This document shows, piece after piece, positions 16,595 to 24,102 of a stretch of 64,000 nt of DNA. The notes under the pieces were generated by a model, which worked only from the letters and a program-made list of their open reading frames with translations, did no database searches and was not told the DNA's origin. The position numbers and the translations under genes were made by a program. Every line of letters begins with the position of its first letter. The first letter of the stretch is position 1. This DNA is from G963676655 sp963676655 (GTDB lineage: Bacteria; Verrucomicrobiota; Lentisphaeria; Victivallales; Victivallaceae), in the NCBI GenBank assembly GCA_963676655.2, contig CAXXKX010000003.1, positions 1,612,001 through 1,676,000 on the forward strand. Direction: 5' to 3'.

Positions 16595-17617
16595 TTAAAC
16601 TTTGGCCTTGAAGGCTTTAATCATTTTCGGAATAACATCGTTCAGGTCGCCGACGATGCTGTAGTGGGCTACAGACAGGATCGGGGCGTCCGGATCGGTG
16701 TTAATGGCGATAATCTTTTTGCTGTCGTCCATACCGGCACGATGCTGAACCGAACCGCTGATACCACAGGCAATGTAAAGAACCGGGCGAACCGTTACGC
16801 CGGTCTGTCCGACCTGATGGTCATGGTCGATCCATCCCGCGTCAACCGCGGCGCGGGACGCGCCGACTTCGCCGCCAAGGGCTTCCGCCAGATCATAGAT
16901 CAGTTTGAAATTATCTTTGCTGCCGACACCGTAACCACCGGCAACGATAATGCGCGCGGCTTTGAGGTTTACCTCTTTTTCTTCGCGAACGCGTTCGATA
17001 ACTTTGATCACGCATTCGGCATCGGTGAGGGCAGGTTTGACTTTGACCAGTTTGCCGGTGCGGGACGGATCCGGATCGTTCAGTTTCATAACGCCTTCAC
17101 GAACCGTAGCCATCTGCGGATCGTCCCAAGTGTTAACGATGGTAGCAATAATGTTACCGCCGAACGCCGGACGAATCTGCATCAGCTTGTCAGTGTAGGA
17201 TTTCTTATTTACTTTGTCATCGAAATCATCAATTTCCAGTTCGGTACAGTCAGCGGTCAAACCGGCAAGTTTTTCTGACGCGACGCGCGGACCGAGTTCA
17301 CGGCCTTTGTAAGTGGCGCCGAACAGCAGGATATTCGGTTTGTGTTCGAGGATAAGGTCCATGATAACCTTGGAATAAGGTTGGACGGTGAACGGCTCGA
17401 GGCGTGAATCCTCGGCCAGATATACGATATCGGCACCGTAACTGTAAAGAGTATCAACGCATTTTTCCAGTTTATCGCCCAACAGAAGGGCTCCTACCTG
17501 GGTACCGAGACGGTCGGCGAGTTCACGGGCCTTTGAGACCAACTCAAGCGAAACTTCAGCGATGACGCCGCCTTCCTGTTCGATAAATACCCAGACGTTT
17601 CCTAATTTTTCAGTCAT
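16595..17617 (-). CDS. etfA: Electron-transfer flavoprotein alpha subunit
   Basis: 340 residues. The C-terminal FAD domain carries the EtfA signature AGGYGVGSKDNFKLIYDLAEALGGEVGASRAAVDAGW, then HQVGQTGVTVRPVLYIACGISGSVQH and AINTDPDAPI. The N-terminal domain (VWVFIEQEGG) has the usual ETF fold. With EtfB it accepts electrons from the dehydrogenase encoded next. It starts 7 bases after the etfB stop. Confidence 0.95.
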   Translation of the reverse strand: MTEKLGNVWVFIEQEGGVIAEVSLELVSKARELADRLGTQVGALLLGDKLEKCVDTLYSYGADIVYLAEDSRLEPFTVQPYSKVIMDLILEHKPNILLFGATYKGRELGPRVASEKLAGLTADCTELEIDDFDDKVNKKSYTDKLMQIRPAFGGNIIATIVNTWDDPQMATVREGVMKLNDPDPSRTGKLVKVKPALTDAECVIKVIERVREEKEVNLKAARIIVAGGYGVGSKDNFKLIYDLAEALGGEVGASRAAVDAGWIDHDHQVGQTGVTVRPVLYIACGISGSVQHRAGMDDSKKIIAINTDPDAPILSVAHYSIVGDLNDVIPKMIKAFKAKV

Positions 17618-17623
17618 AGCAGA

Positions 17624-18520
17624 TTACCCCAGAGTATGATCTTCAATAAGTTCGTGTATCAGCGAATTGATACCGGCATCAGTCGGCTCAATCTTCTTGG
17701 AATCAGAAGCAGTCAGGACCACGCTCTGAATCTTATTAACTTTGGTCGGAGAACCGGCAAAACCGATACGCCCCTTGTCCGCGCCGACATCCTCGGCGGA
17801 CCATTCGTGAATAAGCAGATTGCGGGCGGCCAGCTTGTCCCGTTCTTCAGCCAGCATTTCGGCGTCAGTGTAATTGGCGTCGGCATGTTCTTTGGCCAGT
17901 TCGGAAGGAGTGCGGGCGCGTTTATATTTCATGATCTTGCGGGCAGCGGCCGGACGCGGCTCGTTACCTTCAGTCACAGTCAACAGACACGGAGTCGGAG
18001 CTTCAAGGACTTCATAACCGCCTTCGATCGCACGTTTGGCAACAACTTTTTTAGCAGTCAGTTTTACTACGTCTTCAACGTAACAGACCTGCGGCAGCGC
18101 GAGTTTTTCAGCCAACTGCGGTCCAACCTGAGCCGTATCACCGTCAATAGCCTGGCGACCGCAAAGGATAAGGTCAAACTTTCCAACTTTCTTGGCGCAG
18201 CAGCTAAGCGCGTAGCTGGTTGCCAGCGTATCGGCACCGGCAAAAGCCCGGTCGGTCAGCAGGATGCATTCATCCGCGCCACGATACAGCGAGGCTCTCA
18301 GGACTTCCGCCGCATTGGGCGGGCCCATGGTTCCGACTACGACTTTCACATCATAGCGATCCTTGAGTTCAAGTGCCAGTTCCAAAGCATTAAGATCTTC
18401 CGGATTGAAGATCGCCGGAAGCGCGGCGCGGTTGACGGTACCGTCAGCCTTCATCGCTTCTCCGGAAATGTTTTGGGTGTCCGGCACCTGCTTGACAAAC
18501 ACGATTACGGTAAAGCTCAC
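17624..18520 (-). CDS. etfB: Electron-transfer flavoprotein beta subunit
   Basis: 298 residues, longer than the roughly 255 of classical EtfB. It shows KQVPDT, NPEDLNALELALELKD, GPPNAAEVLRASLYRGADE, and LCGRQAIDGDTAQVGPQLAEKL, the EtfB nucleotide-binding signature. The start is GTG 18520, chosen because AAGGGAG lies 7 bases upstream. First gene of the etfB-etfA-acyl-CoA dehydrogenase operon. The extended sequence resembles ETFs from anaerobes, where bifurcating types occur. Whether AMP or a second FAD is bound cannot be told by eye. Confidence 0.95.
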   Translation of the reverse strand: MSFTVIVFVKQVPDTQNISGEAMKADGTVNRAALPAIFNPEDLNALELALELKDRYDVKVVVGTMGPPNAAEVLRASLYRGADECILLTDRAFAGADTLATSYALSCCAKKVGKFDLILCGRQAIDGDTAQVGPQLAEKLALPQVCYVEDVVKLTAKKVVAKRAIEGGYEVLEAPTPCLLTVTEGNEPRPAAARKIMKYKRARTPSELAKEHADANYTDAEMLAEERDKLAARNLLIHEWSAEDVGADKGRIGFAGSPTKVNKIQSVVLTASDSKKIEPTDAGINSLIHELIEDHTLG

Positions 18521-18701
18521 TATGTGACTCCCTTCTGTTCGTTTTTGTTATATTACAGGCGAATTCATTACTTTTTATAAAAGACAATTAACCTACAATA
18601 TAGCACGGTTTTTTTAAAATTACAGCCCGATTTACAAAAATGTTCTTAGGAATAAACAATATTGCGGTAATCAAATGGCCCCGGAATCAGAATTACAGAG
18701 A

Positions 18702-19109
18702 TTATTCGTTCTTTTTGATAATTTTTTTCGATTTAATTTGTTTAATTTTTTCCATTTTCTCATAAAATTTACTCCGTAACTCTTTCGCTCGGCTGGAAAG
18801 CAGAAAGTCCGGAAAAAGCGGCGAGTGAAGCCATGAGAGATAAAAAAGTTGTATAAACACCGCCAAAGCCAAAGATGCTATAGCACGTTTCCATGCTTCG
18901 CTTCGGGAAACAGCCCGCAGAGTCCAGAAGTATGCTCCTGAAATGACAATAACCGGAATAAACCAGTTCAGGATGGTCGACTCAAGATAGCAGCAATGGT
19001 TATTCCCCAATATTACAACAACCGCGGTCAGGAAAAAGGCAGTATTAGCCGGCAAATCCGTCCTGGCTTTTTCTGCATTCATTTTCTTTGGCTGATTGTT
19101 ATTACTCAC
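18702..19109 (-). CDS. Small membrane protein of unknown function
   Basis: About 135 residues with three hydrophobic helices (TAFFLTAVVVILGN, STILNWFIPVIVISGAYFW, AIASLALAVFIQLFYLSWL) and a basic Lys-rich C-terminus (KIKQIKSKKIIKKNE). The frame opens at TTG 19133, but GGGAG lies 5 bases before GTG 19109, which I take as the start. It stands alone between the etf operon and a plus-strand lipoprotein gene. No family recognised. Confidence 0.6.
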   Translation of the reverse strand: MSNNNQPKKMNAEKARTDLPANTAFFLTAVVVILGNNHCCYLESTILNWFIPVIVISGAYFWTLRAVSRSEAWKRAIASLALAVFIQLFYLSWLHSPLFPDFLLSSRAKELRSKFYEKMEKIKQIKSKKIIKKNE

Positions 19110-19260
19110 ATATACTCCCGTCAATTTTTTCAATATGTCATAAATTTATATATTTTTCAACAAGTTTTTCATCACAAGCATTTATATTCTTAATAAAAGA
19201 ATACAGACCTTAGCCAACAAATCCTGACCAATTACTAACCACTTTTGAACAATTTACTGT

Positions 19261-19289
19261 TTGACTAAATGAAAAGCACATGCTAGTTT
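19261..19289 (+). promoter_or_regulatory. Promoter candidate for the 19325 lipoprotein gene
   Basis: TTGACT (19261-19266), a 17-base spacer and TAGTTT (19284-19289). The leader would be about 30 bases, with AAGGAGAG as ribosome-binding site. Confidence 0.55.
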
Positions 19290-19324
19290 AACGAATACTC
19301 ATACAACAAATAAGGAGAGTAAAA

Positions 19325-20200
19325 ATGAAAATGTTGAAAATGCTGCCGAAACTGACCGTTCTTGTGTTAACGGGCTTATCTATCGCCGGTTGTGTTGTCG
19401 TTGATTACGACGCATCATACGACGGGAAAATTGATCTTCGCAAACCCAAAGCAAAAAAATACCAGGTCGCAAGCGCTGAGTATATTACCGTTCTCAATCC
19501 ATCAGAAGGAAAAAACGGTTTGAAATTGTTGAATATGACGATGAACAACAAACCCGGGAACAGTTTCAGCGTAAAATGGGATAAAACCGTTGCCCAAATG
19601 AAGGAGAATCCCGCCAACTATGAGTTTCATCTATCAGAAATTTCAGCCTGGAAGCTCAATACCCGGACTTTCGCGCCAACATTATTTGAACTCAATCAAG
19701 GCGAACCGGTCAACGTTCGTGCGGTAATCTTTATCCGGCCGGAAAAAGTCAACCCCTGGTTGACCGCGAGTTTTCTGCTGACCGCATCAATCCTATCTCC
19801 GATTGAATCCCGCAGCTACGGTGCCGCCAGTGTGACAGTGCTTGACAAAAGCGGCAAAACAATCAATACCAAAACCATTATTCTGCAACGCCAGGTCTGG
19901 TTCAGTACCCTGTTTCCGTGGGCTCTGTTAGGGGTTGGCAACTTTTCGATAAAAGCGGCCGGAACATCCCCGGATATGGATGAAAACACATTAAAGGTCA
20001 GGTTAATGTCAAGCATGGTAGCCGACATACTGAGCTCTCCATCCGACAAAACCGATTCGACCTGGGGAAATATCCGGTCAGCTGCAGTCGAAGCGATTGC
20101 CTGTGACAACAGCGACGCAGCTCTTAATCTGATTAAAACCGCCTCCAAGCAAAATATCGGCGGCGAAGAACAGAAACAATTCCTGAAACTCCTTAAATAA
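19325..20200 (+). CDS. Lipoprotein of unknown function
   Basis: 291 residues. The signal ends in the lipobox SIAGC near residue 22. The mature part is beta-rich, with a hydrophobic segment NPWLTASFLLTASILSPI near residue 150, and ends in a helical tail (AAVEAIACDNSDAALNLIKTASKQN). AAGGAG precedes ATG 19325. No known domain recognised; a periplasmic or outer-membrane-anchored location is inferred from the lipobox. It shares a terminator hairpin with convergent pnp. Confidence 0.75.
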   Translation: MKMLKMLPKLTVLVLTGLSIAGCVVVDYDASYDGKIDLRKPKAKKYQVASAEYITVLNPSEGKNGLKLLNMTMNNKPGNSFSVKWDKTVAQMKENPANYEFHLSEISAWKLNTRTFAPTLFELNQGEPVNVRAVIFIRPEKVNPWLTASFLLTASILSPIESRSYGAASVTVLDKSGKTINTKTIILQRQVWFSTLFPWALLGVGNFSIKAAGTSPDMDENTLKVRLMSSMVADILSSPSDKTDSTWGNIRSAAVEAIACDNSDAALNLIKTASKQNIGGEEQKQFLKLLK

Positions 20201-20254
20201 ATTTGAGCGTTTTTTCGCAGTCATAAAAAACTGCGAACAGGAAAAATTACCCAC

Positions 20255-20285
20255 AAAAAAAGCGGAGCTTTTCAGCTCCGCTTTG
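20255..20285. terminator. Bidirectional hairpin terminator between the lipoprotein gene and pnp
   Basis: Stem AGCGGAGCT / AGCTCCGCT with loop TTTC. On the minus strand (pnp direction) it is followed by seven T residues, a strong intrinsic terminator. On the plus strand the tract is weaker (TTTGTATTTT). Confidence 0.85.
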
Positions 20286-20309
20286 TATTTTACAGATGTC
20301 AGCTGAAAC

Positions 20310-22409
20310 TCAGTTTTCCATTTCTTCCAGAGCCGCCCGACGGCTGAGACGAATCTTACCGCCCTGATCAACATCCAGAACTTTAACCGTAACGTAGTCG
20401 CCTTCCTGACAGATATCTTCGGCAGCGCGAACCCGATAATTCGCCATTTCCGAGATATGCAGCAGGCCTTCCTGGCCCGGCAGGATTTCGACAAACGCGC
20501 CGAACTCACGAACGCCTTTGACCAGACCGCGATAGACTTGACCAACTTCAACTTCGGCAGTCAGTTCGCCAATGCGACGCAGCGCTTCATCCATGTGCTC
20601 TTTATCAGCAGCCATGACTTTGACGGTTCCGTCCTCTTCGACGTTGATGTCGGATTCGGTTTCAGCGGTAATCGCCCGGATATGTTTGCCTCCCGGTCCG
20701 ATCAGCGCACCTATTTTTTCCGGATTGATCTTGATTTCAACAATGCGCGGAGCATTTGCGTTAAGCTCTTCACGCGGAGCCGCGATACATTCCTGAATGG
20801 TATCGAGAATCTTCATGCGGGCAACTTTATTGCGTTCCATAGCTTTGGCCAGCAAATCAATCGAAATACCCGGCAGTTTCAAGTCAAGCTGGAAACCGGT
20901 AATACCTTCACGAGTACCGCAGACTTTAAAGTCCATATCGCCAAAGTGGTCTTCCGCGCCGAGAATGTCGGTAAGCAACAGTTCTTCGCCGTTATCGCCG
21001 GTTACCAGACCGCAGGAAATACCCGCGACCGGCGCCTTGATCGGCACGCCGGCATCCATCAACGCCAGAGTTGCGCCGCAGACCGATGCCATCGACGTTG
21101 AACCGTTTGAAGCCATAACTTCGGAGACACAACGGATAACATACGGAAAATCTTTCGGAATAACTTTAGAAACAGAACGTTCAGCCAGATTGCCGTGACC
21201 TATTTCACGACGGCCGGGACCGGCGATACGGCCGACTTCGCCAACGCTGAAGTTCGGGAAATTGTAATGCAGATAGAAACGCTTAGCATAAGATTCACCG
21301 CTAGGATCATCATATTCCTGAGAAGCTTTTTCATTACCTAAAGTGGCAATAACCAGGGCCTGAGTTTCACCTCGGGAGAAAAGACCTGTACCATGAACTA
21401 TCGGCAGCAAGCCAACTTCCGCGCTCAAAGGACGGAGGTCTTCAATTCCACGACCGTCAGGCCGGAACTGTTCTTCCAGAATAGCTTTGCGAACTGTTTT
21501 CTGGACTAAATTGTCAAAACCAATTGTCAGGTAGAAATCCAGGTCTTCCTGTTCCGGGAATTTTTCCGCCAGGGCTTCTGCCATGCCTTCAGCGACTTTG
21601 TCCAAAGCTGTGCCGCGTTCTGCTTTGCCGGGAACTCTGCAAGCTTCAGCCATGCCGGCTGCACAATATTCTTCAATCGCGGCCATTACTTCAGCCGGGA
21701 CCAGTTTCAAATTCGGTTCAATCTTGGTTTTACCGGCCTCGGCAACCAGTTTCTGCTGAGCTTCAACCTGAATTTTGACAACACTGTCGGCAAACAGCAT
21801 AGCTTCATGCAGCTGATCTTCGGTCAGCTCTTCACATTCACCCTCGATCATGATCACTTTACCGGGGACACCGGCGTAAATCAACTCAAGTGAACTTTCT
21901 TTCATTTCCTGAATGGTCGGATTGGCGATGTACTGACCGTCAATCATACCAATACGAACTGCCCCGATCGGGCCCATAAACGGCAGCGACGAAATCGCCA
22001 ACGCGGCGGAAGCACCAACCATACAAAGAACATCGGGATCGTTTTTGCCGTCAGTACTGAGGGTAAGGGCTTGAATCTGTACTTCGTCAAAGAAGCCTTT
22101 CGGGAACATTGAACGGATCGGACGGTCGGTTACGCGGCAGGTAAGGATTTCCTTTTCAGTAGGACGACCTTCACGTTTGATGTAACCGCCGGGAAATTTA
22201 CCGGCTGAACAATACTTTTCGCGATAATCGATTTGCAGCGGGAAGAAGTCCGCGCCTTCACGGGCGGGTCCAGTACAAGCTGCGACAATAACTACGGTGT
22301 CGCCCTGGCGGACCAGGACGGAACCGGCGGCCAGATTGGCCATTTTGCCGGTGGAAATCTCCATCGATTTCCCTGCGGCGATTTCAAATGATACTTTGTG
22401 TTCCGACAT
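20310..22409 (-). CDS. pnp: Polynucleotide phosphorylase
   Basis: 699 residues, the normal family length. Two RNase PH-like halves are visible (QIDYREKYCSAGKFPGGYIKREGRPTEKE in the first; GRREIGHGNLAERSV and DAGVPIKAPVAGISCGLV in the second). A KH domain (KIGALIGPGGKHIRAI) starts near residue 555 and an S1 domain (GQVYRGLVKGVREFGAFVEILPGQEGLLHISE) near 620. It is a 3'-5' phosphorolytic exoribonuclease of RNA turnover. Unlike many bacteria there is no rpsO upstream. A leader of about 425 bases with alternative hairpins precedes it, fitting autoregulation. Confidence 0.97.
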   Translation of the reverse strand: MSEHKVSFEIAAGKSMEISTGKMANLAAGSVLVRQGDTVVIVAACTGPAREGADFFPLQIDYREKYCSAGKFPGGYIKREGRPTEKEILTCRVTDRPIRSMFPKGFFDEVQIQALTLSTDGKNDPDVLCMVGASAALAISSLPFMGPIGAVRIGMIDGQYIANPTIQEMKESSLELIYAGVPGKVIMIEGECEELTEDQLHEAMLFADSVVKIQVEAQQKLVAEAGKTKIEPNLKLVPAEVMAAIEEYCAAGMAEACRVPGKAERGTALDKVAEGMAEALAEKFPEQEDLDFYLTIGFDNLVQKTVRKAILEEQFRPDGRGIEDLRPLSAEVGLLPIVHGTGLFSRGETQALVIATLGNEKASQEYDDPSGESYAKRFYLHYNFPNFSVGEVGRIAGPGRREIGHGNLAERSVSKVIPKDFPYVIRCVSEVMASNGSTSMASVCGATLALMDAGVPIKAPVAGISCGLVTGDNGEELLLTDILGAEDHFGDMDFKVCGTREGITGFQLDLKLPGISIDLLAKAMERNKVARMKILDTIQECIAAPREELNANAPRIVEIKINPEKIGALIGPGGKHIRAITAETESDINVEEDGTVKVMAADKEHMDEALRRIGELTAEVEVGQVYRGLVKGVREFGAFVEILPGQEGLLHISEMANYRVRAAEDICQEGDYVTVKVLDVDQGGKIRLSRRAALEEMEN

Positions 22410-22725
22410 ATTTTTCTCCTGTCGTTATTTACACACTCTGTGCGCAGATGCGCATACTTTTCCGAAACACAATCTCTGTGCTTCGGAACCGGTGCGGACA
22501 GAAACGAATCAGGAAAGAGTAGTAAAATCGGAAATTTGCGGAACCGCATTATCAACCCCCCGGAAAACTTTCCCGGAACCTGATAGCACTAGTTCCACAA
22601 AAAACAAATTTACCGAACTCTTCTTTACCTTTTTCCGGTTTTTGTCCGGCTTTGTTTTTTACAAAAAGAGGTAATTTTAAAATCCAATCCGGATGGCTTG
22701 AAATGCAATTGCGGATGAGTGATGC

Positions 22726-22799
22726 CGGGTAGTTTCAGGTCGCTACCCGTCGGGTAACGGCCTTAAACGCACCCTAGTCAATCGCCGCAAGGACGTTAC
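22726..22799 (-). promoter_or_regulatory. Structured RNA segment in the pnp leader with competing stems
   Basis: In the minus-strand transcript, GTAACGTCCTT (22799-22789) can pair with AAGGCCGTTAC (22764-22754), 10 of 11 positions. CGGGTAG (22749-22743) can pair with CTACCCG (22732-22726), a perfect 7-bp stem with a 10-base loop. A third stem, TACCC/GGGTA, would use the end of the first and the start of the second and so exclude both. No known riboswitch consensus was recognised. This may be a PNPase autoregulatory or processing element. Confidence 0.55.
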
Positions 22800-22841
22800 A
22801 AGCCGCCGTGAGAGACTTTTAATATTGCCTCAACTGTTAAT

Positions 22842-22869
22842 AATATAGCAGAATTTCGTTAAAAATCAA
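22842..22869 (-). promoter_or_regulatory. Promoter candidate for pnp
   Basis: Minus strand: -35 TTGATT (22869-22864), a 16-base spacer, -10 TATATT (22847-22842). Transcription would start near 22836, upstream of the structured leader. Confidence 0.6.
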
Positions 22870-22894
22870 GTTGCCGGAAGTATTACCGGGGAAA

Positions 22895-24091
22895 TCAATG
22901 TATTTCAATCATTTTCATTATCAGGAACTTATTGCCGTTAATCGTCCCTGAAATAAAATATTTTCCTTTGGCCAGTTGTGAAGACAAAGTATATTTCAAT
23001 GTTTTGCTTTGTCCCGGATTCAACTCAGAAACCGCAAATTCACGGGTTGTTTCCGGTACAGTTTTGCCGGTCCCGGCTTTGACCAGACAAGTTTTAACTT
23101 TCAAGCAGGCATAGCGCCTGACTGAACTTAAATCCAGGACAAGATTCAACCCTTGCGAAGTAATTTTTATTTTACTGTCCAGGGCGATATCGCCGCACAG
23201 CGTGGATATCCCGGACAAGCCTTTAAAAACCAGAAGCCGACTGGTCATTGTCCTGGTTTTTCCGGGAGCTAATTCGATCGGGGAATATATAATCTCCATC
23301 GTGCGAATCTCCTCCCCGTCCTTTGGTCCGTGCCAGGAATAGAACGCGCCGCCAGGAGTAAGATTCACCATATCAGTCGCAAAAACCATCACTATTTTCT
23401 GCTGCGGATAAACTCTGGCCGTCCAGGGCTGGCCCGGAACCAGAAAATTATTTTTCCCCATCTGGGTTTCAGTCGTGATAACCTGATCCTCTGGATAGCG
23501 TGTAGCTGCTCTTCCCGCCGCATAATCGGACTTGCCGCGAACCGGATAGACCGCCTTGCCGCCTCCGGGCAGATTATTGGGAATTATGTTAACCCACAAC
23601 GTCGCAGACTCAGACTCTTTAGCCAGATTCTTCAATGTTGTTTCAACCGTAACCGCACTAACTCCTTTTTCCAGAATCAACCTGCGGCGCAGGCTGAAAT
23701 CCTGAGACTGGTAGTATTGTCCAACCAGATTAAGCTCAACCAGATTCGACTTTTTCATAACGGAAGTTACTTTCATGGTGCAGTTGGAAAGCGGAACCTT
23801 GCCCCAAAACCATTCTTTCCATCCGGACATGTTACTGAACACCATTTCCGGCAGCAACGGATCCTCCATAACCCGCTTTTCCTGATACGGAAAGAGCAAA
23901 TCGATCCCATCATATTTCAAATCGGCAATTCGCCCATTAGACCCCGGAATAACCGTCATGGCGATAAACTGGTTACTCATTTCATAAGCGGGCAGTCCAT
24001 ACGCTTTAGTCTCAACTATTTTCTCGCTGACACAACCGGCCAATGCCGTTATGAAAAGGGCCGGAATGGATAATTTTAATATCTTCTGCAT
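22895..24091 (-). CDS. Mutarotase-fold-like lipoprotein, cassette 2
   Basis: About 398 residues. The lipoprotein signal ends in ALAGC. The mature part looks like a beta-sandwich of the galactose-mutarotase/DUF4380 kind (AYEMSNQFIAMTVIPGSNGRIADLKYDGIDLLFPY, RRRLILEKGVSAVTVETTLKNL), with a C-terminal CARDB-like beta domain (LNPGQSKTLKYTLSSQLAKGKYFISGTING). ATG 24106 overlaps the upstream stop as ATGA, but AAAGGA lies 6 bases before ATG 24091, which also gives the better signal peptide, so I use 24091. Last gene of cassette 2. It probably binds or acts on a sugar at the envelope; no catalytic residues were identified. Confidence 0.7.
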   Translation of the reverse strand: MQKILKLSIPALFITALAGCVSEKIVETKAYGLPAYEMSNQFIAMTVIPGSNGRIADLKYDGIDLLFPYQEKRVMEDPLLPEMVFSNMSGWKEWFWGKVPLSNCTMKVTSVMKKSNLVELNLVGQYYQSQDFSLRRRLILEKGVSAVTVETTLKNLAKESESATLWVNIIPNNLPGGGKAVYPVRGKSDYAAGRAATRYPEDQVITTETQMGKNNFLVPGQPWTARVYPQQKIVMVFATDMVNLTPGGAFYSWHGPKDGEEIRTMEIIYSPIELAPGKTRTMTSRLLVFKGLSGISTLCGDIALDSKIKITSQGLNLVLDLSSVRRYACLKVKTCLVKAGTGKTVPETTREFAVSELNPGQSKTLKYTLSSQLAKGKYFISGTINGNKFLIMKMIEIH

Positions 24092-24102
24092 GCCTGGTCC
24101 TT

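Larger units (their letters stand above)
22410..22894. other. Intergenic region: pnp leader and promoter
   Basis: No protein gene found. It contains the pnp leader on the minus strand, with a structured segment (22726-22799), and a promoter at 22842-22869. The part near pnp (22410-22680) is unstructured to the eye. Confidence 0.6.

Noticed and set aside
14877..16598. Long open frames opposite the acyl-CoA dehydrogenase gene
   Set aside because: Antisense to an obvious enzyme gene, with low-complexity, non-family-like translations.
20457..21101. Long open frame opposite pnp
   Set aside because: It lies antisense within the conserved pnp coding sequence and has no domain or start signal; a by-product of codon use.
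22681..22810. Structured segment as a tRNA, tmRNA, RNase P or SRP RNA
   Set aside because: No T-loop GTTCRA motif, no CCA end, and none of the conserved cores of those RNAs; better explained as part of the pnp leader.
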